DNA of 55,270 nucleotides from Rhodospirillales bacterium (GTDB lineage Bacteria > Pseudomonadota > Alphaproteobacteria > Rhodospirillales > SHVU01). Position 1 is the first letter of the stretch, and each line of letters starts with the position of its first letter. The position numbers and the translations under genes are program-made. Shown piece after piece: positions 1 through 8,271 of the stretch. Under the pieces are notes generated by a model that was not told the DNA's origin, searched no databases, and saw only the letters and a list, made by a program, of their open reading frames with translations. The DNA is taken from the NCBI GenBank assembly GCA_009691105.1, contig SHVU01000013.1:1-55270 (forward strand), given 5' to 3'.

Positions 1-86
1 GCCACCGGCCGACCCTGCGCCGTTAGCACATCGACCTGCCGAAGCTTCGCGACGATCTCTTCCCCGCTGTGTCTTTTCCTTGCCAT
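1..86 (-). CDS. IS3-family transposase OrfA, N-terminal fragment
   Basis: The first 28 codons from an ATG at 86 read MARKRHSGEEIVAKLRQVD and then VLTAQGRPV. This is the typical opening of OrfA proteins of IS3-family elements, a short helix-turn-helix DNA-binding protein that is extended by frameshifting into the DDE transposase. The gene is cut by the window edge, so nothing can be said about whether it is intact. It sits about 60 bases inside the putative terminal repeat, as expected for this family. Confidence 0.8.
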   Translation of the reverse strand, partial: MARKRHSGEEIVAKLRQVDVLTAQGRPV

Positions 87-149
87 GTACCCAGTCCTCC
101 TCCGTTAAAACTATACTTCAGGGAGGACCACTTCATAGGGGGCAGGTCA
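1..149 (-). mobile_element. IS3-family insertion sequence, one end only
   Basis: Only the upstream end of the element is inside the window. Read on the minus strand it starts at 149 with TGACCTGCCCCCTATGAAG, which looks like an IS3-family terminal inverted repeat, and runs through a leader into the start of the transposase at 86. The rest lies beyond position 1. The other end, the target duplication and the second transposase frame cannot be seen, so the exact outer boundary (149) is inferred from the TGA...-type terminus. Confidence 0.75.
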
Positions 150-185
150 CTCATGGCGGGGGCGCTTAAAGTTGTTGCCTCTCGG

Positions 186-495
186 TTAGAAAAGTTTTTT
201 CGCTGGGTTGCAATTAGCAAAGAGTATGGCTTTTGCCTTATCCTGAACCATATTAGACAGCGTCAGCTCGCCGCTATACCGATTTACAGAACCGATGTAG
301 CTGGCATTGTTTGGTGGCGAGAACGTAATTGTCGCCGCGTCTTCTCTCGTAACTTGCCAGTCGCCATCAAACCACATGCTGCCTGCGACTTTGACCGCAG
401 TATTTCGAATTTCCAGATACAGACCGGCAATCGGAATATTTCTTAGCCCCTTGTCGTAGAAATCAGCCCGGCCTTCGCATTGCAGGCTTATCAGA
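186..495 (-). pseudogene. 3' remnant of a small secreted-type protein gene
   Basis: On the minus strand, about 100 codons ending in a TAA at 186 look like genuine protein (for example CEGRADFYDKGL, FDGDWQVTRED, VNRYSGELTL). The composition is more AT-rich than the neighbouring genes. No ATG, GTG or TTG is available where the protein should begin. Further upstream the frame simply runs antisense through the start of zur. I infer a gene whose 5' part, probably a signal peptide, was lost. The family is not recognised with certainty. It lies between an IS end and zur, a plausible rearrangement point. It could instead be a short gene using an unusual start. Confidence 0.45.
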
Positions 496-518
496 CGTTC
501 TTGCGCAAGGAGATACCG

Positions 519-1010
519 ATGGCGCGCGCCGAAGGGGCTTGGTCCGGACGTCACAACCACGCGAGCTGCGTCGCCGACGCCATGACGCGGGCCGACGGTC
601 TCAGTCGGGACCGCGGCGTACGCCTGACCGAGCTTCGCCGAAAAGTCCTGGCGCTTGTCTGGTCGAGCCATCGGCCGATCGGGGCCTACGCCATTCTCGA
701 TGCCTTGAAGCGCCAGCACGAAGCGGCGGCGCCGCCGACCGTTTACCGGGCTCTCGATTTCCTGATGGAGCAGGGGCTGGTGCATCGCATTCAAAGTCTC
801 AACGCTTACATCGGCTGCAGCGATCCCGAGCATGCGCATCACGGCGTGTTCCTGATCTGCCGGGCCTGCGGCAACGCTCTCGAAATCGAGGACCGCACCC
901 TCGATACGGCGATCCGTCGTGCCGCCGGCCGGCGCCGCTTCGCCATCGAGCAGCGCTCGGTCGAGGCGATCGGCCTCTGTCCGGCCTGCGCCGATACCCG
1001 CCGCGCCTAG
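519..1010 (+). CDS. zur: Fur-family transcriptional regulator, Zur type
   Basis: A protein of 163 residues with the Fur winged-helix layout: an N-terminal DNA-binding domain (TELRRKVLALVW, then PTVYRALDFL as recognition region) and a C-terminal dimer/metal domain. Two CxxC pairs (CRAC near residue 115 and CPAC near residue 156) form the structural zinc site, and EHAHHGVF supplies His ligands. The pattern resembles zinc-sensing Zur more than iron-sensing Fur. Zur proteins repress zinc uptake genes when zinc is sufficient. The ATG at 519 is chosen because AAGGAG lies 7 bases upstream; an in-frame ATG at 480 has no such site. No znuABC genes are adjacent, so the target is not shown by context. 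Confidence 0.85.
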   Translation: MARAEGAWSGRHNHASCVADAMTRADGLSRDRGVRLTELRRKVLALVWSSHRPIGAYAILDALKRQHEAAAPPTVYRALDFLMEQGLVHRIQSLNAYIGCSDPEHAHHGVFLICRACGNALEIEDRTLDTAIRRAAGRRRFAIEQRSVEAIGLCPACADTRRA

Positions 1011-1088
1011 ATCGGCCGTCGACGGCCGCGACTTGACCAGAGTCCGGCCGGCGCTGATGATGGCGCCGATGCGTGACGGCGGGCGACG

Positions 1089-3437
1089 GTGACGGTGAAC
1101 AAGCTCAAGGCCGGGGACGTCGGCCTTCCGGTGTTCGACTTCGTCGACGGCGTACCCGGCGAGACCTTCGCGCTATCGAGCCACATGCGAGCCCGCGAGG
1201 CGCTAGAGTTCGGCCTCGCCATCGACGATCCCGGCTTCAATATCTTCGTCGTCGGCGAAGACCAGAGCGGTCGGATGACCGCGACCGTCGAGTACATCAA
1301 TCACAAGCTGGCCTCACGGCCCGCGCCTGACGACTGGGTCTATCTCAACAATTTCCGTCGTTCGCATCGTCCGAAGCTGTATCGCTTGCTGGCCGGCACG
1401 GGGCGGCGGTTGCGCGATCGGGTCGCGGCGCTCGTCACGCAAGTCCGCGACGCTCTCGGCCGGACGTTTAGCGGCGCCGAGTATCAGACGCTGGTTCATG
1501 CCGAGAGCGGCCGCCTCAGCGACGAAGCGGGCCGGCGCATGGACGTGCTGCGGGCCGAGATGCACACGGTCGGCCTCGACTTGGTGCGTTCGCCCGAAGG
1601 CCACATGGTCGTCGCGCGGTTGGCCCCCGAGGGCGGCGCCGAGCCGCCGCCGCTCTCGCCGGAGCAACAGCGCTCCATTGAAGAGCAGGGCGACGCGTTC
1701 AGCAATCGTTTGGGCGCGATCAGCCGCTGGGCGGCCGAAGAGCAATTGCAACTCGTCGAGGTGATTCGTCGCATCGACCGCGAGGTCGCGGATCATGCCG
1801 TCGGCTCTTTGATCGACGAAGTGGCGCGCGAATTCGCGGCGTTTCCGGGTCTCGGCCGGTGGTTCGTCGAGATGCGCGCCGACATTCTCGACAATCTGGG
1901 ACGCTTTCGGCCGATGATTGGCGAGACCCGCCCGGTCGAAGTCCAGAACCGCTATTATAGCGTCAATCTGTTGGTCGATCACGGCGACGATCCGCATCCG
2001 ACCGTCGTCGTCGAGGCCAATCCCACCTACGAAAACCTGTTCGGCCAGATCGAATACCGCCAGATCGAAGGCGCTGCCGCGACCGATTTCACGGCAATCC
2101 GTTCGGGCTCGCTGCACCGGGCGAACGGTGGCGTCCTGGTCTTGCGCGCCGAGGCCATCGCCGCCAACCCGATGATTTGGGATTTCCTCAAAGGCGCGCT
2201 TCGCGACGGCGAGATCCGTCTTGAGGAGCCGCACCGCAGCGGCGGGCTGCCCATCGCCGGCGCGCCTCGGCCGCGACCGATCCCGCTCGCCATCAAGCTC
2301 GTCATCATCGGTGCGCCGCACTGGTACTACACGTTCTTTTCCGTCGATCCGAATTTCCAGACCTACTTCAAGGTCAAGGCCGACATCGACGGCTACATGG
2401 ATGCGACGCTGGCCAACCGCGCCTGCTACGCGGGACTGATCCGGACCATGGCCAGTCGCTATTCGGAGGCGACCCTGGAGCGGGAAGGAGTTCGCCGCCT
2501 TCTCGGCATCGCGTCGCGCTGGAGCGGGGATCGACGCAAGCTGACAGCTCAGTTTGAACGCATCGACTCGCTGGTCAGCGAGGCCTTCGCGCTGGGCCGG
2601 CGCAACAAAGCCAAGACCATCGACGCCGGAATAGTCGACACGGCCTTGGCCAATCGTCGACGCCGCAACGCCCGGATCGAGGACCGTCTGCACGAATCGA
2701 TCGCCGACGGGCTGGTCATGATCGACACCCAGGGTGGCGTCATCGGTCAAGTCAACGCGCTCACCGTCCGCGATCTGGGCGACAATCGCTTCGGCACCCC
2801 GGCCCGGGTCACGGCGCGGGCGTCGGTCGGTCGTTTGGGCATCACCAACATCGAGCGCGAAACGTTGCTCGGCGGACCGATCCAGCAAAAGGGGGTCATG
2901 GTCCTGCAAGGATTCCTGGCCGGCCATTTCGCGCGACGCTTTCCGCTCTCTTTCAACTGCTCAATCACCTTCGAGCAGAGCTACGGCGGCGTCGAAGGCG
3001 ACAGCGCGTCTGTGGCGGAGCTCATGGCGATTCTCTCCGATCTTGCCGGCGTGCCGTTACGCCAAGACTTGGCGTTGACCGGTTCGGTCAATCAGCGCGG
3101 CCATGTCCAAGCGGTGGGCGGCGTTCTGCACAAGGTCGAAGGATTTTTCCGGACCTGCAGCGAAGCCGGGAAGCTCACCGGAACCCAAGGCGTCGTCTTG
3201 CCGTCCGCTAACCGCACGAATCTTATTCTGCAGGACGATATCGTCGGGGCGGTCGCCGCCGGACAGTTCCACATTTACGCGGTGGATACGGTCGAAGACG
3301 CGATCGGCCTCTTCACGGGGCTCGACGCCGGCCTGCCGGACTCGTCGGGCCACTATCCGCCGGACAGCGTCTACGGCCGCGTCATGCGCGAGCTTGAAAC
3401 CTTCGATCGCGTGCTCGCCGCCCGGCGCGATCGCTAG
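1089..3437 (+). CDS. Lon-like (S16) protease with AAA_32-type ATPase region
   Basis: A 782-residue protein of the YcbZ/LonB-like family. The N-terminal third carries a degenerate P-loop (GEDQSGRMT, residues 56-64) in place of a normal Walker A, followed by a long helical insertion. The C-terminal S16 peptidase domain holds EGDSAS with the nucleophile Ser639 and its partner Lys682 in LHKVEGF. Their 43-residue spacing equals that of E. coli Lon. The domain order fits a cytosolic protease, but the missing GKS/T makes conventional ATP hydrolysis doubtful. The GTG at 1089 gives the expected N-terminus; no strong ribosome-binding site is visible. It follows zur by 78 bases on the same strand and may be cotranscribed with it. 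Confidence 0.88.
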   Translation: MTVNKLKAGDVGLPVFDFVDGVPGETFALSSHMRAREALEFGLAIDDPGFNIFVVGEDQSGRMTATVEYINHKLASRPAPDDWVYLNNFRRSHRPKLYRLLAGTGRRLRDRVAALVTQVRDALGRTFSGAEYQTLVHAESGRLSDEAGRRMDVLRAEMHTVGLDLVRSPEGHMVVARLAPEGGAEPPPLSPEQQRSIEEQGDAFSNRLGAISRWAAEEQLQLVEVIRRIDREVADHAVGSLIDEVAREFAAFPGLGRWFVEMRADILDNLGRFRPMIGETRPVEVQNRYYSVNLLVDHGDDPHPTVVVEANPTYENLFGQIEYRQIEGAAATDFTAIRSGSLHRANGGVLVLRAEAIAANPMIWDFLKGALRDGEIRLEEPHRSGGLPIAGAPRPRPIPLAIKLVIIGAPHWYYTFFSVDPNFQTYFKVKADIDGYMDATLANRACYAGLIRTMASRYSEATLEREGVRRLLGIASRWSGDRRKLTAQFERIDSLVSEAFALGRRNKAKTIDAGIVDTALANRRRRNARIEDRLHESIADGLVMIDTQGGVIGQVNALTVRDLGDNRFGTPARVTARASVGRLGITNIERETLLGGPIQQKGVMVLQGFLAGHFARRFPLSFNCSITFEQSYGGVEGDSASVAELMAILSDLAGVPLRQDLALTGSVNQRGHVQAVGGVLHKVEGFFRTCSEAGKLTGTQGVVLPSANRTNLILQDDIVGAVAAGQFHIYAVDTVEDAIGLFTGLDAGLPDSSGHYPPDSVYGRVMRELETFDRVLAARRDR

Positions 3438-3493
3438 CGCGTCTACCAGCAAACGAAATCGCCGGGCTGAGCATCCCCGTCTGTTAGACGACT

Positions 3494-4393
3494 TTAGGCT
3501 GCGGCGGTGGCCGGTTTCTTGCCGACGGTACGGTCGTAATCGTCGGAGAGCGTGCGCGTCATCTCGCCGGGCGTGAAGCGGTGTTCGTCGATCTGTCCTA
3601 CCGGCGTGACTTCGGCAGCGGTTCCGGTCAGGAACACTTCCTTCGCCTTGGCGAGTTCCTCGGGCAGGATCGCCCGCTCGACGACTTCAATCTGACGCTG
3701 ACGGGCGAGATCGATGACCGTGCGGCGCGTAATTCCGTTGAGGAAGCAGTCGGGCGTCGGCGTGTGCAGCTTGCCGTCGCCGAAGCTCAGGAAAATATTG
3801 GCGCCCGTGGCTTCGGCGATACGACCCCGCCAATCGAGCATCAAGGCATCGTCGTAGCCTTGCTTCTCGGCGGTGTGCTTCGACAGCGTGCAGATCATGT
3901 AAAGCCCGGTGGCCTTGGCGTGAACCGGCTCGGTTTCCGGCGACGGCCGACGCCACTTCGCGGTCATCAGCCGAATGCCCTTGAGCTTGGCTTCTGGAGA
4001 GAAATACGACGGCCACGGCCAGGTGGCGATGGCGAGGTGGATGCGGCTCTGTTGCGCCGACACGCCCATCATCTCGCTGCCGCGCCAGGCGATCGGACGG
4101 ACATAGCCGTCGACGATGTTGTTGGCGACGCAGGTCTCGCGACAGGCGGCGTCGATCGCTTCGACCGAATAGGGAATGTCGAAGCCGAGAAGTTGCCCCG
4201 ACGCGATCAACCGCTCGGTGTGTTCGCGCAGCTTGAAAATATTGCCGCTGTAGACGCGCTCGCCTTCGAACACGGCCGAGGCGTAATGCAGGGCGTGGCT
4301 CAGCACATGCAGGCGCGCGTCGCGCCACGGCACGAGCCGTCCGTCGTACCAAATGGTTCCGTCGCGATCGTCGAAGGATGGAGTAGCAGCCAT
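3494..4393 (-). CDS. ilvE: Branched-chain amino acid aminotransferase
   Basis: A fold-type IV PLP aminotransferase of 299 residues, the usual size for IlvE. It performs the last step of valine, leucine and isoleucine synthesis (2-oxo acid plus glutamate). The PLP lysine is Lys160 in HAKATGLY, and the cofactor phosphate region is seen in GTAAEVTPV near the C-terminus. HALHYASAVFEGERVY near residue 34 is the family's N-terminal motif. The ATG at 4393 follows GGGAG. The gene is convergent with the Lon-like protease and divergent from a MarR regulator. A good promoter lies in the shared 110-base gap. Confidence 0.93.
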   Translation of the reverse strand: MAATPSFDDRDGTIWYDGRLVPWRDARLHVLSHALHYASAVFEGERVYSGNIFKLREHTERLIASGQLLGFDIPYSVEAIDAACRETCVANNIVDGYVRPIAWRGSEMMGVSAQQSRIHLAIATWPWPSYFSPEAKLKGIRLMTAKWRRPSPETEPVHAKATGLYMICTLSKHTAEKQGYDDALMLDWRGRIAEATGANIFLSFGDGKLHTPTPDCFLNGITRRTVIDLARQRQIEVVERAILPEELAKAKEVFLTGTAAEVTPVGQIDEHRFTPGEMTRTLSDDYDRTVGKKPATAAA

Positions 4394-4437
4394 GGGACGG
4401 TTCTCCCGCGTTGTTTCCTGCCCACTGATGATTGCGT

Positions 4438-4466
4438 TTTTTATCAGCGTATGGCATATATGTCAA
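4438..4466 (-). promoter_or_regulatory. Sigma-70 promoter for ilvE
   Basis: On the minus strand TTGACA (4466-4461) is followed after exactly 17 bases by TAAAAA (4443-4438), about 45 bases before the ilvE start. The spacer holds TATATGCCATACGCTGA, which contains short CATATATG-like symmetry and could be an operator for the divergent MarR protein. The promoter is seen in the sequence; the operator role is only inferred. Confidence 0.6.
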
Positions 4467-4503
4467 TAAGGCTGTCCTAAAATCCAGCCTGAGGCGAGGG
4501 CCC

Positions 4504-5004
4504 ATGGCGCAGATCAAATCAAGCGTGAACCTGCTGTACTTACGCGACGAGGAACTGCGCCAAGCCATCGAGCTTCTTTATTACGCGTATCGCGATTTCA
4601 CAGCTGAGCCCGATGCAATCTTGGCGCGTCACGGCTTTGGCCGGGCGCATCATCGCGTCATTTATTTTGTCGGCCGCAATCCCGGCATCACTGTCAGCGA
4701 ACTCTTGGCGATCTTGCGGATCACCAAGCAATCGCTGTCGCGTGTCCTGGGTCAGCTCTTGCGAGAAAGTTTCGTCGAACAGCGCAAGGACGATGCCGAT
4801 GGCCGCCGCCGTCGTCTTTTTTTGACGGACAAGGCGATCGAACTCGAACGTCTACTCACCGCGAAACAAAGCGACCGCATCGCCAGAGCCTATCGCGAGG
4901 CCGGAGCCGAAGCGGTCGGCGGGTTCCGCACCGTGCTGCGTGGCATCATCAACGAAGACGATCGTCGGCGCGTCGCGCCCGACGATCACGCCGAAAGCGA
5001 TTGA
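4504..5004 (+). CDS. MarR-family winged-helix transcriptional regulator
   Basis: A 166-residue MarR-type repressor. Residues about 55-110 form the winged helix: SELLAILRITKQSLSRVLGQL is the helix-turn-helix, and DDADGRRRRLFLTDKA is the wing with the usual D-x-R-x4-LT signature. The flanking helices would form the dimer interface. The ATG at 4504 follows GAGGCGAGGG; an upstream in-frame ATG at 4432 lies inside the ilvE promoter region and is less likely. The divergent position suggests control of ilvE or of itself. The next gene begins within or just after its stop codon, so the two are probably one operon. Confidence 0.88.
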   Translation: MAQIKSSVNLLYLRDEELRQAIELLYYAYRDFTAEPDAILARHGFGRAHHRVIYFVGRNPGITVSELLAILRITKQSLSRVLGQLLRESFVEQRKDDADGRRRRLFLTDKAIELERLLTAKQSDRIARAYREAGAEAVGGFRTVLRGIINEDDRRRVAPDDHAESD

Positions 5005-5009
5005 GTCCG

Positions 5010-6101
5010 ATGGCGACGGCGCGCCGCGTCGTGCGTCTGGTGGCGATCAACCTAGGGCTGATCGTCCTTCTGCTCATTCCTGTCGAGTTCATCATGGGCT
5101 CGTGGATCGTCGGCCCGAAGTTCGGAATGCTCGGCATCCCGCGCGACATCACGCGCTATTACGACACCGCGGGTCTTTATCCGGGCGGCGGAACGATCCG
5201 GTACGTTCGTGACGCCTATGGCCTTCGCGGCGATTACGGCCGTCCTTCGGATATCGGTCTCTTGGTGATGGGCGGTAGCAGCGCCAACGAGCTTTACGTC
5301 GATGAGACCAAGACCTGGACCACCGTCTTGGTTGCCGGGCTGAAAGCCGCGGGTCTCGACGTTCCCGTCGCGAACGCTGCCGTCGATGGCCAATCGACGG
5401 TCGGTCATCTGAAAGCCTTCGAGGTCTGGCTGCCGGAAATTCCCGGCCTCAAGCCGCGCTACGTTCTGGCCTATGTCGGGATCAACGACATTATCGTCGA
5501 GGGCGCGGCGCGGGCGGACTACATGCAGCATCCGACGCTGACGATCCGGTTTCGCAATTATCTCGCCAACCACAGTGCCGTCTATGGACTGGTGCGAACG
5601 ATCCGCGGCTATGTCCAAGCGCGCAACGCCCATGTGCTGCATGGCAGTGGCGTGTCGCTTCATCATCAATGGACCGAAGCCGTTCCTCAGCCTGATATCG
5701 AGGCGGCACGCCACACCTACGCGGCGCGACTCGCGGCGTACGAAAGTCGCATCGAGGCCTTGGCGTGGCACATCAGTGATATGGGTGCCACGCCGATCTT
5801 CGTGACGCAGGTCCGCTACGAATACGTCGTGCGCGACGGGCTGGTGTTCAGCGTTCCCGATGCTCGGGGGGTGTATCCGCTCGAGGCCTATGTCGCGATG
5901 ACGCTGTTCAATCGCTCGCTCCTAGCGGCTTGCCGGCGAGTGGACGCGATCTGTATCGATCTCGCGTCGGAGATTGGCTTCGAGAACGGCGATTTCTACG
6001 ACAATGTCCACACCACGCCCGCTGGCTCGCGGCGGATCGGCGAATATTTGACTTCCAAACTCGCGCCGATCCTTGCCGCCCGTGCCACCCCGCGCCGCTA
6101 G
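5010..6101 (+). CDS. Membrane-anchored SGNH/GDSL hydrolase-like protein
   Basis: About 363 residues. An N-terminal membrane segment (LVAINLGLIVLLLIPVEF) is followed by an SGNH hydrolase fold, presumably on the periplasmic side. Block I is VMGGSSANELYV with the candidate nucleophile Ser, block III is VGINDIIVE with the Asn, and block V is DNVHTTPAGS with the Asp-x-x-His pair. Such proteins are esterases or acetyl hydrolases/transferases; the substrate here is unknown. A TTG at 5001 overlaps the marR stop and adds three residues. I prefer the ATG at 5010, but neither has a clear ribosome-binding site. Confidence 0.75.
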   Translation: MATARRVVRLVAINLGLIVLLLIPVEFIMGSWIVGPKFGMLGIPRDITRYYDTAGLYPGGGTIRYVRDAYGLRGDYGRPSDIGLLVMGGSSANELYVDETKTWTTVLVAGLKAAGLDVPVANAAVDGQSTVGHLKAFEVWLPEIPGLKPRYVLAYVGINDIIVEGAARADYMQHPTLTIRFRNYLANHSAVYGLVRTIRGYVQARNAHVLHGSGVSLHHQWTEAVPQPDIEAARHTYAARLAAYESRIEALAWHISDMGATPIFVTQVRYEYVVRDGLVFSVPDARGVYPLEAYVAMTLFNRSLLAACRRVDAICIDLASEIGFENGDFYDNVHTTPAGSRRIGEYLTSKLAPILAARATPRR

Positions 6102-6138
6102 GCGGCCGGCCGCCGCAGGCGCTATACTAGGGGCGACG

Positions 6139-6822
6139 ATGGACGGCGATCTCCCGCATATCCTTGTCGTCGATGACGACGATCGATTGCGCGAGTTATT
6201 GCGCACGTTCCTGTCCGACAACGGCTTTTTAGTGACGACGGCGCGCGACGCCGCCGATGCTCGGGGCAAGCTTCGCGGCGGAGCCTTTGATGTCATCGTG
6301 CTCGATCTCATGATGCCCGGCGAAACGGGTCTCAGCCTCCTCGACAGTCTCGACCGTACCCGGCCGATGGCCGTCCTGATGCTGACCGCGATGGGCGAAC
6401 TCGAACACCGGATCGACGGGTTGGAGCGCGGCGCCGACGACTACCTCGGCAAGCCGTTCGAGCCACGCGAGCTGTTATTGCGCATCCACGCCATTCTGCG
6501 CCGCTTGCCGAAGCCCGGGACCCAGCCGACCCAGATCGTCATGGGCGAGACGCGTTTCGATTTGAGTCGCGGCAGCCTCGAACGGGGCGGAACGCCGATC
6601 CGACTTACCAGTCTGGAAGCAATTCTATTGAAGGCCTTGGCCGAACGTCCCGGCACCGTGTTGAGCCGCGAACAGCTCGTGACGCTCACCGGCGCGGTCG
6701 GCGGAGAACGCGCCGTCGACGTGCAAGTCACCCGCTTGCGCCGCAAGATCGAGCCCGATCCGCGCCTGCCGCGGTATCTTCATACGGTGCGTGGCAAAGG
6801 CTACGTTTTGCGCCCCGACTGA
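6139..6822 (+). CDS. OmpR-family DNA-binding response regulator
   Basis: A 227-residue two-component regulator. In the receiver domain the acidic pocket is DDDD at 12-15, the phospho-acceptor Asp56 lies in VLDLMMPG, the switch Thr83 in MLTAMG, and Lys105 in GKPFE. The C-terminal winged helix (about 130-225) ends in TVRGKGYVLRPD, the classic OmpR/PhoB wing. The ATG at 6139 follows AGGGG; earlier in-frame starts would add an unlikely Pro/Ala/Arg-rich stretch. It is followed 12 bases later by its kinase. The sequence style resembles PetR/FeuP-type regulators of alphaproteobacteria, but the regulon cannot be told from here. Confidence 0.92.
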   Translation: MDGDLPHILVVDDDDRLRELLRTFLSDNGFLVTTARDAADARGKLRGGAFDVIVLDLMMPGETGLSLLDSLDRTRPMAVLMLTAMGELEHRIDGLERGADDYLGKPFEPRELLLRIHAILRRLPKPGTQPTQIVMGETRFDLSRGSLERGGTPIRLTSLEAILLKALAERPGTVLSREQLVTLTGAVGGERAVDVQVTRLRRKIEPDPRLPRYLHTVRGKGYVLRPD

Positions 6823-6834
6823 TCGGACCCAGGC

Positions 6835-8157
6835 ATGACGAAGCCCTCGATCATCAAGCAGTTCCTCCCCCGCACGCTTCTCGGGCGGTCGCTGCTCATC
6901 ATCGTTGCGCCGCTGATTCTATTGCAGGTCATCCTCGGCCTGATCTTCTACGAGAACCATTGGGACAAAGTGGCGGCGCGGCTTGCCCGCAACCTCGCCG
7001 GCGAGATCGCGGCGACCGTCGAGCTGTTGCGTACCAGCCGCGTCGAGCGTGACCGCGACGCGCTCTTCGATATCGCCGCCGCCAATCTCGAAATCGTCTT
7101 CGTGTTCCGGCCCAACGAAATTCTTCCCAACACCGCCTTCGTGCCGGCCGACAGCGTCGAACGGATCTTGGCTCAAGCTATTGCCGAATACGTCGGCAAG
7201 CCCTCCCGTATTCGCACCGTCGTGGACGATCGCCTCATTCTTGTGGAAGTCCAATTGCCGGACGGCGTTCTGGGCGCTCAGGTCCCCCGCAAGCGGCTGT
7301 TTTCGTCCACGACCTATGTCTTCGTGCTGTGGATGATCGGTGCCGCCATGATCCTGTTTGGCGTGGCGACCATTTTCATGCGCAATCAGGTCAAAGCGGT
7401 TCGCCGCCTCGCCGTCGCCGCCGACAGTTTCGGCAAGGGCCGCGATGCGCCGCACTTCAAGCCAGAAGGCGCCAAGGAAGTACGTCAGGCTGCCACGGCG
7501 TTCCTCGCCATGCGCGATCGCATTCAACGCCAGATCAGTCAACGCACCGAGATGCTGGCCGGCGTCTCCCACGACCTGCGCACGCCATTGACGCGCCTTC
7601 GCCTGCAGCTCGCGATGATGCGCGACGGGACGCGGGTCGATGACATGAAGAAAGATCTCGAAGACATGGAACACATGCTCGACGGGTATCTGGCCTTCGC
7701 CCGTGGCGCCGGCGGCGAGATGCCGCGCCCCATCAACCTCACCGAACTTCTCACCGAAGTCGTCGGATTGGCGCGCCGCAAGAGCGGCCACGCCATCGAT
7801 CTGCACAGCGAGGGCGACTTGGTCGTGCCCTTGATGCCGGCCGCTTTCAAACGTTGCGCGACGAACTTAATCGACAACGCCGTGCGCTACGGCAGCCATG
7901 TATCGGTCCGCGCGGGTCGGCGCGGCGACGCCATCGAAGTGACGATCGACGACGACGGTCCCGGTATCCCGACGTCGCGGCGCGAAGAAGTGTTCAAGCC
8001 GTTCTTCCGTCTGGAAGGGTCGCGCAACCCCTCGACCGGCGGTGTCGGCCTGGGTCTGACCATCGCCCGTGACGTGCTGCGCAGTCACGGCGGCGATATC
8101 GAGCTCGACGACGCACCGGGTGGCGGCCTTCGCGCCCGGCTCGTTCTCCCGCTGTAA
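6835..8157 (+). CDS. EnvZ-like sensor histidine kinase
   Basis: A 440-residue inner-membrane kinase. TM1 is about residues 19-39, a periplasmic sensor loop of about 120 residues follows, and TM2 is about 161-182. Next come a HAMP linker, a dimerisation/phospho-acceptor domain with His246 in GVSHDLRTPL, and the ATP-binding domain (N box NLIDNAVRYG, G1 DDDGPGIP, G2 GGVGLGLTIA). All catalytic boxes are intact. It partners the response regulator 12 bases upstream. The signal sensed is not evident; the periplasmic loop has no recognised domain. Confidence 0.92.
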   Translation: MTKPSIIKQFLPRTLLGRSLLIIVAPLILLQVILGLIFYENHWDKVAARLARNLAGEIAATVELLRTSRVERDRDALFDIAAANLEIVFVFRPNEILPNTAFVPADSVERILAQAIAEYVGKPSRIRTVVDDRLILVEVQLPDGVLGAQVPRKRLFSSTTYVFVLWMIGAAMILFGVATIFMRNQVKAVRRLAVAADSFGKGRDAPHFKPEGAKEVRQAATAFLAMRDRIQRQISQRTEMLAGVSHDLRTPLTRLRLQLAMMRDGTRVDDMKKDLEDMEHMLDGYLAFARGAGGEMPRPINLTELLTEVVGLARRKSGHAIDLHSEGDLVVPLMPAAFKRCATNLIDNAVRYGSHVSVRAGRRGDAIEVTIDDDGPGIPTSRREEVFKPFFRLEGSRNPSTGGVGLGLTIARDVLRSHGGDIELDDAPGGGLRARLVLPL

Positions 8158-8271
8158 CGCCGATCGGCCTATCCCGCGAACCGGGACCAGATGGACACTC
8201 CGCTTCGCCTAGGGCAAGGTCCGCGGACCAACCGGTTTGGAACTTTTGCTCCCCCAACGCCTCTGATCGCG

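Noticed and set aside
496-842. Minus-strand frame continuing from the small remnant to 842
   Set aside because: It is antisense to the well-supported zur gene; only the part below about 495 looks like real protein.
1314-2927. 537-codon minus-strand frame opposite the Lon-like gene
   Set aside because: Low-quality Arg/Asp-rich sequence with no domain; a shadow of the GC-rich plus-strand gene.
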